Part shown: positions 55,114 through 63,336 of the stretch, piece after piece
Numbering within the stretch: position 1 is the first letter of the stretch
Layout: the number at the start of each line of letters is the position of its first letter
Assembly (NCBI RefSeq): GCF_900099825.1
Contig: NZ_LT629693.1
Coordinates: 4,041,001 to 4,105,000, forward strand
Reading direction: 5' to 3'
DNA: 64,000 bases
DNA from: Bradyrhizobium ottawaense
Lineage (GTDB): Bacteria; Pseudomonadota; Alphaproteobacteria; Rhizobiales; Xanthobacteraceae
The notes under the pieces: generated by a model
What the model was told of the DNA's origin: nothing
What the model saw: the letters and a program-made list of their open reading frames with translations, nothing else
Databases searched by the model: none
Translations under genes and position numbers: made by a program

Positions 55114-55928
55114 GCGAGATCACCACGCATCGCGGGATTTCGCCGCACCGCATCCATGCGATGGTGCTGCGCTATTGGTATCTGCTGATGTCGTCCTGGC
55201 CGCGGCTCCTGGAACTGGTCTACTGGCCGGCGCTGCAGATCATCACCTGGGGCTTTCTGCAGAACTATATCTCGCAGACGTCGGGGTTTTTCGCGCGCGC
55301 CGGCGGCTCGCTGATCGGCGCGGTGATCCTGTGGGACATCCTGTTTCGCGGTCAGCTCGGTTTTTCGATCTCGTTTCTCGAGGAAATGTGGGCGCGCAAT
55401 CTCGGCAACCTGATGATGAGCCCGCTGAAGCCGATCGAATTCCTGATCTCGCTGATGATCATGAGCCTGATCCGGCTTGCGATTGGCGTGATCCCGATGA
55501 CGCTGCTGGCGCTGTTCTTCTTCCAGTTCAACTTCTTTGCGATCGGGGTGCCGCTGATCGCCTTCTTCTGCAATCTGATCTTCACCAGCTGGTCGGTCGG
55601 GATCTTTGTGTCGGGCCTCGTTCTTCGCAACGGGCTGGGGGCCGAGAGCATCGTCTGGACGCTGATGTTCGGGATCATGCCACTCGCCTGCATCTACTAT
55701 CCCGTCGCGGTGCTGCCGGGCTGGCTGCAATATGTCGCCTGGGCGTTGCCGCCGACCTACGTGTTCGAGGGCATGCGGGCGCTGCTGATCGATCACGTGT
55801 TTCGGGCCGACCTGATGGTCACTTCGCTGGCCATCAACGTCGCGTTGTTCGCTGCCTCCTTTGCGATCTTTCTTGCCCTTTTGCGCAGCGCCAAGCGCCA
55901 CGGTTCGCTGCTAAGCGGGGGTGAATAA
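55110..55928 (+). CDS. ABC-2 type transporter permease
   Basis: A 272-residue ABC-2 membrane protein with about six segments. The first half has YWYLLMSSWPRLLELVYWPALQIITWGFLQNYI; the later part IMPLACIYYPVAVLPGWLQYVAWALPPTYVFEGMRALL is the conserved C-terminal ABC-2 motif. Coupled to the ATPase upstream. Relatives export polysaccharides, drugs or peptides; target unknown. Confidence 0.92.
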   Translation: MSEITTHRGISPHRIHAMVLRYWYLLMSSWPRLLELVYWPALQIITWGFLQNYISQTSGFFARAGGSLIGAVILWDILFRGQLGFSISFLEEMWARNLGNLMMSPLKPIEFLISLMIMSLIRLAIGVIPMTLLALFFFQFNFFAIGVPLIAFFCNLIFTSWSVGIFVSGLVLRNGLGAESIVWTLMFGIMPLACIYYPVAVLPGWLQYVAWALPPTYVFEGMRALLIDHVFRADLMVTSLAINVALFAASFAIFLALLRSAKRHGSLLSGGE

Positions 55929-56054
55929 GTTCCGCTTTCCCGTGAATTTCCGGGGTTTTCGGCCCTTTGGCCATGTAGAACTACCGATCTGTGCATTGAC
56001 GCTTAATTACGCATTCGGCAGTATGCTGCGGCGCAAAACAGGGGTCTGAAATCA

Positions 56055-57386
56055 ATGCCGATTGGTGAGTTTGGCGGAGCACCGCCACTGGTGGCCGAAG
56101 TCAGTCCGGCGCTTACGACGCCGATGTACTGGATGTACGAAATGGGCCACGCGTCGCTCAATCCTGCACGCGCCGTGACTGACGCCACGAAGATCCTGTT
56201 TCAGAACCCGCTCAATCCGTGGTCGCACACCGAGTTCGGCAAATCGATCGCCGCGGCCTGCGAATTGTTCGAACGGACCACGCGCCGTTACGGCAAGCCC
56301 GAATGGGGTCTCGACACCACCGAAGTGAACGGCGTGCGGACGGCGGTCGAAGTCCGCTCGATCTGGGAAAAGCCGTTCTGCCGTCTGCTGTACTTCGATC
56401 GCAAGCTGACCCGGCCGCTGCGCTCGCCGCAGCCGCGGGTGCTGATCGTGGCGCCGATGTCAGGCCATTACGCGACGCTGCTGCGCGGCACGGTCGAAGC
56501 CTTCCTGCCGACGCACGAGGTCTACATCACCGACTGGTCGGACGCGCGGATGGTGCCGCTGACGGAAGGCCGTTTCGACCTCGACGATTATGTCGACTAC
56601 GTCATCGAGATGCTGCACGTGCTCGGCGGCAACATGCACGTCATCGCGGTGTGCCAGCCGTCGGTGCCCGTGGTGGCGGCGGTCTCGGTCATGGAAGCCG
56701 CCAACGATCCCTTCGTGCCGCTGTCGATGACGCTGATGGGCGGCCCGATCGATACCCGCCGCAACCCGACCTCGGTCAACAATCTCGCGGCCGAGCGCGG
56801 CATCGAGTGGTTCCGCAACAATGTCATCACCAAGGTGCCGTTCCCGCATCCCGGCGTGATGCGCGACGTCTATCCGGGCTTCCTGCAGCTCTCGGGCTTC
56901 ATCACCATGAACCTCGATCGCCATACCGACGCCCACAAGGCGCTGTTCAGCAATCTGGTGAAGGGCGACGGCGACCTGGTCGACAAGCACCGCGAATTCT
57001 ATGACGAATATCTCGCGGTGATGGATCTGACCGCCGAATATTACCTGCAGACCGTCGACGTCGTGTTCGTCAAGCATGCGTTGCCAAAAGGCGAGATGAT
57101 GCATCGTGGCAAGCCGGTCGATCCGTCGAAAATCCGCCGCGTGGCGCTGATGACGGTCGAAGGCGAGAACGACGACATCTCGGGCATCGGCCAGACCGAA
57201 GCCACGCACGCGCTGTGCACCGCGATTCCCGATCATCGCCGCGTGCACTACGTGCAAAAGGGCGTCGGGCACTACGGCGTGTTCAACGGTTCGCGGTTCC
57301 GCTCCGAAATCGTGCCGCGGATTTCCGATTTCATGCTGTCGGCGGCCGATACCAAGCCGAAACTGGTCGCTGCCGCTGCTGAATAG
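56055..57386 (+). CDS. phaZ: Intracellular PHA depolymerase (PhaZ)
   Basis: A 443-residue intracellular polyhydroxyalkanoate depolymerase. The catalytic nucleophile is C200 in VIAVCQPSVP, the Cys replacing Ser as known for PhaZ of Ralstonia; the triad His is in KGVGHYGVFNG and DWSDARMVPL belongs to the catalytic domain. It degrades stored PHB granules. The upstream ABC transporter genes are not functionally linked by this evidence. No signal peptide. Confidence 0.95.
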   Translation: MPIGEFGGAPPLVAEVSPALTTPMYWMYEMGHASLNPARAVTDATKILFQNPLNPWSHTEFGKSIAAACELFERTTRRYGKPEWGLDTTEVNGVRTAVEVRSIWEKPFCRLLYFDRKLTRPLRSPQPRVLIVAPMSGHYATLLRGTVEAFLPTHEVYITDWSDARMVPLTEGRFDLDDYVDYVIEMLHVLGGNMHVIAVCQPSVPVVAAVSVMEAANDPFVPLSMTLMGGPIDTRRNPTSVNNLAAERGIEWFRNNVITKVPFPHPGVMRDVYPGFLQLSGFITMNLDRHTDAHKALFSNLVKGDGDLVDKHREFYDEYLAVMDLTAEYYLQTVDVVFVKHALPKGEMMHRGKPVDPSKIRRVALMTVEGENDDISGIGQTEATHALCTAIPDHRRVHYVQKGVGHYGVFNGSRFRSEIVPRISDFMLSAADTKPKLVAAAAE

Positions 57387-57831
57387 CAGCGGTTCGACTG
57401 CGTTTTCGTGCGAAGTCGATGTGATCAGCGTCAAAAATCGCGTCCGAACAACAAGCCGCGCGTGTTTTCGGGCGAAGCGGACGTCGTTTCGCGTTGAGAG
57501 GACGCGTTCACACCGAAATCAGTATTCGCTCCGATTCAAAGAAGAATCGCAGGATTCCGGCAATCGAATCTGGCTGGTGTCCAAGCCCCTGAATTGATTA
57601 AAAGAATCAGGATTCGCAGACGAATCAAGGAATGAGTGTGACCTCAGTGTTTGAGGGTATCCGGCGGTGCCGGTTCCCCCTAAAATTTTTGGTTCCAGCC
57701 CCTGCCGGTAGAGGCGGTTTAACCACCAGCCCCTGTATATTGGGCAAATGATTTGTTTTTGCGCCGAGCGATTTCAATGGCGGCGGATATGGCAGAATCC
57801 GGGCGATCTCCTGCCCCCCGGACTGTCAGAC
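57387..57831. other. Noncoding stretch with GANTC cluster
   Basis: About 445 bases between phaZ and the metalloprotease gene. Seven GANTC sites lie at 57533, 57544, 57553, 57566, 57604, 57611 and 57622, within 94 bp. The rest shows no clear gene, hairpin or promoter. GANTC is the target of the CcrM methyltransferase in alphaproteobacteria. Confidence 0.75.
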
Positions 57832-58587
57832 ATGGCTACTCGCGCGCTTCTCTATCGGCGGCCCGCCGAACCCGCGACTCTTATGGTCAAGCATGGCTCG
57901 CAATTCTTTGCGATCCGGCTGCGCCGGCACCGCCGCGCGCGGCGCTACACCTTGCGAATACACCCGACCGACCGCGAAGCCATCCTGACCATGCCGCCGC
58001 GCGGCAATCTGGTCGAGGCGAGGGAGTTTGCGCAGCTTCACGGCGGCTGGATCGCCGCTCGTCTCGGCCGTTTGCCGAAGGCGGCGCCGTTTCAGGCCGG
58101 CACGCTGGTGCCGCTACGCGGGGTGCCGCACCGGTTGGTGCATCGCGCCGGCGAGCGCGGCACGGTGTGGACGGAAACCCGTGACTCCGGCGAGAGGATC
58201 CTTTGCGTGGCCGGCGGCGCCGAACACATGGACCGGCGGGTCCATGATTTTCTCAAGCGCGAAGCGCGCAAGGACGTGCACAAGGCCTCGCTGGCTTATG
58301 CCGAAGCGCTCGGCGTCAAGGTCAAGCGGGTGTCGCTGCGCGATCAATCGAGCCGCTGGGGTTCGTGCACCTCGGCCGGCTCGCTGTCGTTTTCGTGGCG
58401 GCTGATCCTCGCGCCGCCCTACGTGCTGGACTATCTCGCGGCCCATGAAGTCGCGCATCTCGTCGAGATGAACCACTCGGCGCGGTTCTGGAAGGTCGTT
58501 GCCAGAATTTGCAATCACGTCGAGCGCGCCAAGAGCTGGCTCGATACCCACGGCAACGACCTGCACCGCTACGGCATCCAGGACTGA
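57832..58587 (+). CDS. SprT/YgjP-like zinc metalloprotease
   Basis: A 251-residue protein of the M48/YgjP group. The zinc motif is H205-E-V-A-H209 in AAHEVAHLVEMNHSARFW, and the family signature RDQSSRWGSCTSAGSLSFSWRLILAP precedes it. No signal peptide or membrane segment is seen, so it is cytoplasmic. Its physiological substrate is unknown. ATG 57832 starts the conserved frame; a 28-codon longer frame upstream is not supported. Confidence 0.9.
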   Translation: MATRALLYRRPAEPATLMVKHGSQFFAIRLRRHRRARRYTLRIHPTDREAILTMPPRGNLVEAREFAQLHGGWIAARLGRLPKAAPFQAGTLVPLRGVPHRLVHRAGERGTVWTETRDSGERILCVAGGAEHMDRRVHDFLKREARKDVHKASLAYAEALGVKVKRVSLRDQSSRWGSCTSAGSLSFSWRLILAPPYVLDYLAAHEVAHLVEMNHSARFWKVVARICNHVERAKSWLDTHGNDLHRYGIQD

Positions 58588-58610
58588 GCGAAGCCTGTCG
58601 CGAATATAGC

Positions 58611-58713
58611 TGTCGTCGCCCGGCTCGACCGGGCAATCCAGTATTCCAGAGACGTTCGGGTAGAATCGAGAAGCCGCGGCGTACTGGATACCCCGCTTTC
58701 GCGGGGTATGACG
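58611..58713. repeat. Palindromic intergenic element, family D
   Basis: CGTCGCCCGGCTCGACCGGGCAATCCAG at the left and CTGGATACCCCGCTTTCGCG-GGGTATGACG at the right are partly complementary ends of an element known from its shape only. It separates the convergent metalloprotease and PBP1A genes. Confidence 0.6.
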
Positions 58714-58740
58714 TTCAGTGCTGAACAATAGTCCTATCGG

Positions 58741-60999
58741 CTACCGATTGCCGCCGAACACCCGCTCCATCAGCCAGCCATCCAGTCCAGCCGCGGCTTC
58801 CGGGCGTGCGGAGGGATTCGGCGGCGCCGAGGTCCGTACCGGCTGCGGTTGCCGGTAGCCGCCGCCTGATGGCAACGGCACCGGCGGCATCGGCGCCTGG
58901 GACTGCATCTGCGGTTGAGGTGCTGACGGCGGCGAGGGCAAGCTCACTTGCGAGGCGGCCTGCAACAGGTTCGAGAGCGGGTTGCCCAGTTGCGCGTTCG
59001 GCAGGCTTGCGACCGGTACGCCCTGATGGGCGGTTCGCATGAAACGGGTCCAGACTTCCACCGGCAAGCCGCCGCCGGTCGCCTTCCTGGTCGGCGAGTT
59101 GTCGTCGTTGCCGAGCCAGATGCCGGTGACGAGGTTCGCGGTGTAGCCGATGAACCAGGCGTCGCGGTAATCCTGGCTGGTGCCGGTCTTGCCGGCCGCG
59201 GTCCAGCCCGGAATTTCGGCCTTGCGCGCGGTGCCTGAGATCAGGGTTTCCTGCATCATCGTGTTCATCATGGCGACGCTGCGCGGTTCGATCACCTGGC
59301 CCAGCGCATCGGCGGGCCGCGTGTACAGCACCTTGCCTTCATTGGTGCGGATCCGGGTCACGACATGCGGGGAGACGCCGAGCCCGCCATTGGCGAACGG
59401 CGCATAGGCGCCGACCAGCTCGATGACAGAGACTTCGGAAGTGCCGAGCGCGATCGAGGCGTTGGCATCGAGCTTCGACGAAATGCCGAGCCGGTGCGCG
59501 GTCCGCACCACGTTCCTGGGGCCGACTTCGAGGCCGACGCGTATCGCAACCGTGTTGAGCGACATCGCCAGCGCCTGCGTCAGCGTCACCGAGCCGAAAT
59601 ATTCGTGGGTGTAGTTCTCCGGCTTCCAGCCCTTGACGTCGATCGGCGCGTCCTGCCGGATCGTCTCCGGCGTCAGCCCGGCCTCGATCGCGGTGAGATA
59701 GACGAATGGCTTGAACGCCGAGCCGGGCTGGCGCTTGGCGGTGACGGCGCGGTTATACTGGCTCTCGGCATAGTTGCGGCCGCCGACCATGGCGCGCACC
59801 GCGCCGTCGGGCGTCATCGCCACCAGCGCACCCTGGCTGACATTGAATTTGACGCTCTTCGCCGCCAGTTCGTCGATGATGGCGGCTTCCGCCACGCTCT
59901 GCAGTTTCGGATCGATGGTGGTTTCGACCACGATGCTCTGGTCGATCTGGCCGACGAGGTCGTCGAGCACTTCGCCGATCCAGTCGGCGACATAATTGAC
60001 GGTGCCGGCGCCGACCGGCTTCACATTGTAGGAAGGATGGCCGATCGAGGCCTGCGCCTGCGCGTCGGTGATGAATTTTGCGTCCGCCATCGCGGCTAGA
60101 ACAGTTTTGGCGCGCTGTTCGGCGCCTTCGGGGTTGCGGTTCGGCGCCAGCCGCGACGGCGACTTGACGAGGCCAGCCAGCATCGCGGCCTCCGCGATGG
60201 TGACGTTCTTGGCCGGCTTGCCGAAATAGCGCTGGGCCGCGGCCTCGACGCCATAGGCGCCGGAACCGAAATAGACCCGGTTGAGGTAGAGTTCGAGGAT
60301 CTCCGACTTGGAATGCTTGCGCTCCAGCCACAGCGCGAGCTCCACTTCCTGCAGCTTGCGCGCCATGGTGCGTTCCTGGGTCAGGAACAGGTTCTTCGCG
60401 AGCTGCTGGGTCAGCGTCGAGCCGCCCTGCGAGACGCCGCGATGCAGGACGTTGGTGACCGCGGCACGCAGGATACCGATCGGATCGACGCCGTAATGCG
60501 AATAGAAGCGGCGGTCCTCGATGGCGATGAACGCCTTCGGCAGATAGGGCGGCAGATCCTTCAGCGAGACATTGGCGCCGGGCATTTCGCCGCGCGAGGC
60601 CAGCACGCTGCCGTCGAGGCCTGTGATCTGGATGGTCGGCGGGCGTTTTGGAATTTCCAGCGACTGGATCGGCGGCAGGTGGGCGCCGACATAGATCACC
60701 ACGCCGACCACCGCGATCACGCCCCACAGGCCGAGCACCGCGGTCCAGTAGAACAGCCGGCCGATCGAGAGGCGGCCGCGCGATTTCGACCGCCGCTTGC
60801 TGCCGCCGCGGCTGGCGCGTGGCTTGCGCTCGCGCGGCGGTTCGTCGTCGTCGTCCATCCTGGGCTTGGATGATTTCTTCGGCCGGTCCTCGGCGTCAGG
60901 GACGCGATCTTCCGGCGAGAGGCGCAGATCCGCGAGCGCGGCCGGAAGCCCGAATAGCGGCTCCTTGCGTCCGCCGCTCTTTTTTCGCCCCAACGCCAT
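58741..60999 (-). CDS. mrcA: Penicillin-binding protein 1A
   Basis: A 752-residue bifunctional class A PBP. A long basic, low-complexity cytoplasmic tail (1-80) is followed by a membrane anchor (about 82-104). The GT51 glycosyltransferase domain has the catalytic Glu161 in IEDRRFYSHYGVD and GGSTLTQQLAKNLFL. The transpeptidase has the nucleophile Ser427 (QPGSAFKPF), SLN region MSLNTVAIRVG, and KTGTSQDYRDAWFIGY. A Pro/Gln-rich C-terminal tail ends the protein. It polymerises and cross-links peptidoglycan. ATG 60999 is the third codon of a slightly longer frame. Confidence 0.95.
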   Translation of the reverse strand: MALGRKKSGGRKEPLFGLPAALADLRLSPEDRVPDAEDRPKKSSKPRMDDDDEPPRERKPRASRGGSKRRSKSRGRLSIGRLFYWTAVLGLWGVIAVVGVVIYVGAHLPPIQSLEIPKRPPTIQITGLDGSVLASRGEMPGANVSLKDLPPYLPKAFIAIEDRRFYSHYGVDPIGILRAAVTNVLHRGVSQGGSTLTQQLAKNLFLTQERTMARKLQEVELALWLERKHSKSEILELYLNRVYFGSGAYGVEAAAQRYFGKPAKNVTIAEAAMLAGLVKSPSRLAPNRNPEGAEQRAKTVLAAMADAKFITDAQAQASIGHPSYNVKPVGAGTVNYVADWIGEVLDDLVGQIDQSIVVETTIDPKLQSVAEAAIIDELAAKSVKFNVSQGALVAMTPDGAVRAMVGGRNYAESQYNRAVTAKRQPGSAFKPFVYLTAIEAGLTPETIRQDAPIDVKGWKPENYTHEYFGSVTLTQALAMSLNTVAIRVGLEVGPRNVVRTAHRLGISSKLDANASIALGTSEVSVIELVGAYAPFANGGLGVSPHVVTRIRTNEGKVLYTRPADALGQVIEPRSVAMMNTMMQETLISGTARKAEIPGWTAAGKTGTSQDYRDAWFIGYTANLVTGIWLGNDDNSPTRKATGGGLPVEVWTRFMRTAHQGVPVASLPNAQLGNPLSNLLQAASQVSLPSPPSAPQPQMQSQAPMPPVPLPSGGGYRQPQPVRTSAPPNPSARPEAAAGLDGWLMERVFGGNR

Positions 61000-61137
61000 A
61001 CGCAAACGCCGCTCACACCGGTCCCGCCGCAGGCTACCGGGCGCAGTTTAAGGGCCGGTTACCGAGAGGTTAACGCGGGATTAGGAGGTGCGGCGGTGCG
61101 TGCTAAAACATCCTCAGATGGGAACAAGGAGAGCCGA

Positions 61138-61563
61138 ATGGGCCACATCGATCCGACCAAGGAAGTGTTCGCGCAGTTCAAGGCCAACGACCGGCCGGGA
61201 CCGATCCACATGCTCAATCTGGTCCGGCTGCGGGCGCAGGCCGCCTATCCCGACGGCCGCAAGGCGACCGGCGCGGAAGCCTATGCCGCCTATGGAAGGG
61301 AAAGCGGGCCGGTGTTCGAACGGCTCGGCGGCAAGATCGTCTGGCAGGGGCGGTTCGAACTGATGCTGATCGGGCCGCCAGAAGAGCGCTGGGATCACGC
61401 CTTCATCGCCGAATATCCTTCCGTGGCGGCGTTCGCCGAAATGATCCGCGACCCCGTCTACCGGGAAGCCGTCAAACACCGCCAGGCCGGGGTCGAGGAT
61501 TCCCGCCTGATCCGCCACGCGGTGCTGCCGGTCGGGAAGACCTTTGGGGAAATTCCGAAGTAG
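61138..61563 (+). CDS. DUF1330 protein
   Basis: A 141-residue protein of the DUF1330 family with the pattern PGPIHMLNLVRLRAQAAYPDG, AYAAYGRESGPVFERLGGKIVWQG and a C-terminal LPVGKTF. It has the dimeric alpha-beta barrel fold expected for this family, which has no fixed function. ATG 61138 follows AAGGAGAGCCGA. It is convergent with the ABC binding protein gene across a repeat and terminator. Confidence 0.85.
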   Translation: MGHIDPTKEVFAQFKANDRPGPIHMLNLVRLRAQAAYPDGRKATGAEAYAAYGRESGPVFERLGGKIVWQGRFELMLIGPPEERWDHAFIAEYPSVAAFAEMIRDPVYREAVKHRQAGVEDSRLIRHAVLPVGKTFGEIPK

Positions 61564-61570
61564 GATGTCT

Positions 61571-61697
61571 TCTCCCTCGCCCAGCACTTGCGGGGAGAGG
61601 GTCGGGGTGAGGGGCTTTCTCCGCAAGCACCGACCGTCTCGATAGTCCCCCTCACCCGGCGCTACGCGCCGACCTCTCCCCGCAAGCGGGGCGAGGT
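61571..61697. repeat. Long inverted repeat element, CTCGCCC type
   Basis: CTCCCTCGCCCAGCACTTGC-GGGGAGAGG at the left and CCTCTCCCCGCAAGC-GGGGCGAGG at the right are inverted arms, with GGTGAGGG / CCCTCACC inside. It is in the family of rhizobial mosaic intergenic palindromes and lies between the convergent DUF1330 and ABC binding protein genes. Confidence 0.7.
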
Positions 61698-61721
61698 TGG
61701 CTGTGCGTCCTTCGGCGTAAC

Positions 61722-61757
61722 CTCAAAACAAATCGGCGGCCCCGAGAGGCCGCCGAT
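61722..61757 (-). terminator. Rho-independent terminator for the SBP gene
   Basis: On the reverse strand ATCGGCGGCC / GGCCGCCGAT forms a perfect 10-bp stem with a 6-nt loop followed by TTTGTTTTGAGG. It lies 27 bp after the SBP stop. Confidence 0.8.
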
Positions 61758-61783
61758 CATTCGAAGCGAACCGAAATCGATGA

Positions 61784-63010
61784 CTAGCCCGCCGGACCTG
61801 CGTCCTCGAGGATCGGGCCGAACAGTTCCCAGCGCTCGCCGTTGAACTTCATCATCTGCAACTGCTTGTTGACGCGATAATCGGTCGGCGAGGTGTTGGC
61901 GAGAATGCCCGGCAGCGCCAGATCGAGCACGACGTTCTTCAGGCTGGTGGCCTGCTTCATGACGTTCTCGCGGGTCAGGTCATCGCCGCACATCTTGAGC
62001 ACATGGACCATCAACTGCGAGGTCGAGTAGCCGTAGGAGTTGAAGCTCGAATCCTTGTCGCCGTCCGGATAGTACTTCGCCATGAACTCGAAATACTTCT
62101 TCATGCCGGCGTCGTCCTTCCAGGTCGGATCGAGCGGATCCTTGCCGTAGTTGACGCTGATCACGCCCTTGGAAGCTTCCAGCCCCGCCGGCTTCATCAC
62201 CGCGCCGACCGAGGTGGCGTTGATGTCGAGGATTTGCACCGGATGCCAGGCGAGTTCGGCGATCTTCTTGATCGCCTGCGCCGCCTGCTTCGGCGTCGTG
62301 GCCGAGAAGAACAGGTCCGCGCCGCTGTCCTTGATCTTGAGGATCTGCGAATCGATGGTCGGGTCGGAGACTTCGTAGGAAGACTCGGCCACGATCATGC
62401 CGGCCGCCTTGTCGCCGAGACCGGCCTTGATGCCGTTCAGGTAATCCTTACCGAGATCGTCGTTCTGGTAGAGGATGCCGATCTTGGCATTCGGATAGGT
62501 CTTGATGATGTACTGGCCGTAGATGCGCCCCTCGACGAAGTAGTTCGGGTTGAAGCCCATCGTCCACGGGAAGTTCTTCGGGTCGGTGAACTTCGAGGCG
62601 CCGGTGGCGGCGAACAGCTGCGGCACCTTCTTCGAGTTGAGGTACTTCTGGACCGCCGCGTTCGAGGGCGTGCCGAGGAGCTGGAAGGTGAGCAGCACTT
62701 CGTCGCTCTCGACCAGCTTGCGCACCTGCTCGACCGCCTTCGGCGGCGAATAGGCGTCGTCATACTGGATCAGGTTGATCTTGCGGCCGTTCACGCCGCC
62801 CTGATCGTTGATCATCTTCATATAGGCGGCCTGGGTCTTGCCGATGGTGGCATAGGCCGAGGCTGGTCCGGAGAATGGATTGGTCTGGCCGATCTTGATC
62901 TCGGTGTCGGTCGCACCGGTATCGTATTTCTTCTGCGCGGAAGCCGCGGAGACCGACAGCGCCATCGCAAGCGCCGTGCCGGTGACCAGATGGAGAATAC
63001 CCTTCCTCAT
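61784..63010 (-). CDS. Branched-chain amino-acid type ABC binding protein, paralog 1
   Basis: A 408-residue periplasmic protein with a signal peptide (about 1-25, ending ASA) and a Peripla_BP_6 fold: EIKIGQTNPFSGPASAYATIGK, YDDAYSPPKAVEQVRKLVESDEVLLTF and TYPNAKIGILYQNDDLGKDY. It binds an amino acid or similar ligand, outside the inner membrane, for an ABC importer whose permease and ATPase are not visible. GAGGAAATAAGCGAT precedes the ATG. A close second copy lies upstream at 63337. Confidence 0.92.
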   Translation of the reverse strand: MRKGILHLVTGTALAMALSVSAASAQKKYDTGATDTEIKIGQTNPFSGPASAYATIGKTQAAYMKMINDQGGVNGRKINLIQYDDAYSPPKAVEQVRKLVESDEVLLTFQLLGTPSNAAVQKYLNSKKVPQLFAATGASKFTDPKNFPWTMGFNPNYFVEGRIYGQYIIKTYPNAKIGILYQNDDLGKDYLNGIKAGLGDKAAGMIVAESSYEVSDPTIDSQILKIKDSGADLFFSATTPKQAAQAIKKIAELAWHPVQILDINATSVGAVMKPAGLEASKGVISVNYGKDPLDPTWKDDAGMKKYFEFMAKYYPDGDKDSSFNSYGYSTSQLMVHVLKMCGDDLTRENVMKQATSLKNVVLDLALPGILANTSPTDYRVNKQLQMMKFNGERWELFGPILEDAGPAG

Positions 63011-63198
63011 ATCGCTTATTTCCTCATGTGTTGTGATTGTGCCGATGATCTCGTCCGGTTGTGGCCGGCTGCCATCGCTGCGCCGGATACTGGCGGAACC
63101 GATGCTGCAATGCAAGGTGGCGGCGTGCTGAAAAGTTGAACGATTTCAGGATGTCAGGGCCAGACTAAAGTCTGACCGGAGTGCGCCATCAAAGATGC

Positions 63199-63306
63199 CG
63201 TCATGCCCGGGCTTGTCCCGGCCATCCACGTCTTCCTTGGCTCGTCATGTCTCTTGCCTCGTCATGTCTAAAAACGTGGATGCCCGGGACAAGCCCGGGC
63301 ATGACG
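63199..63306. repeat. Family C palindromic element
   Basis: CGTCATGCCCGGGCTTGTCCC at the left and GGACAAGCCCGGGCATGACG at the right, with ACGTCTTCC..AAAACGTGG arms inside. Near-identical ends to 52074-52159. It sits between the two paralogous binding proteins in a 326-bp gap; the rest of the gap shows nothing else. Confidence 0.8.
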
Positions 63307-63336
63307 AAAGTAAGTGACAAGAAGGCGCCCTGAGGA

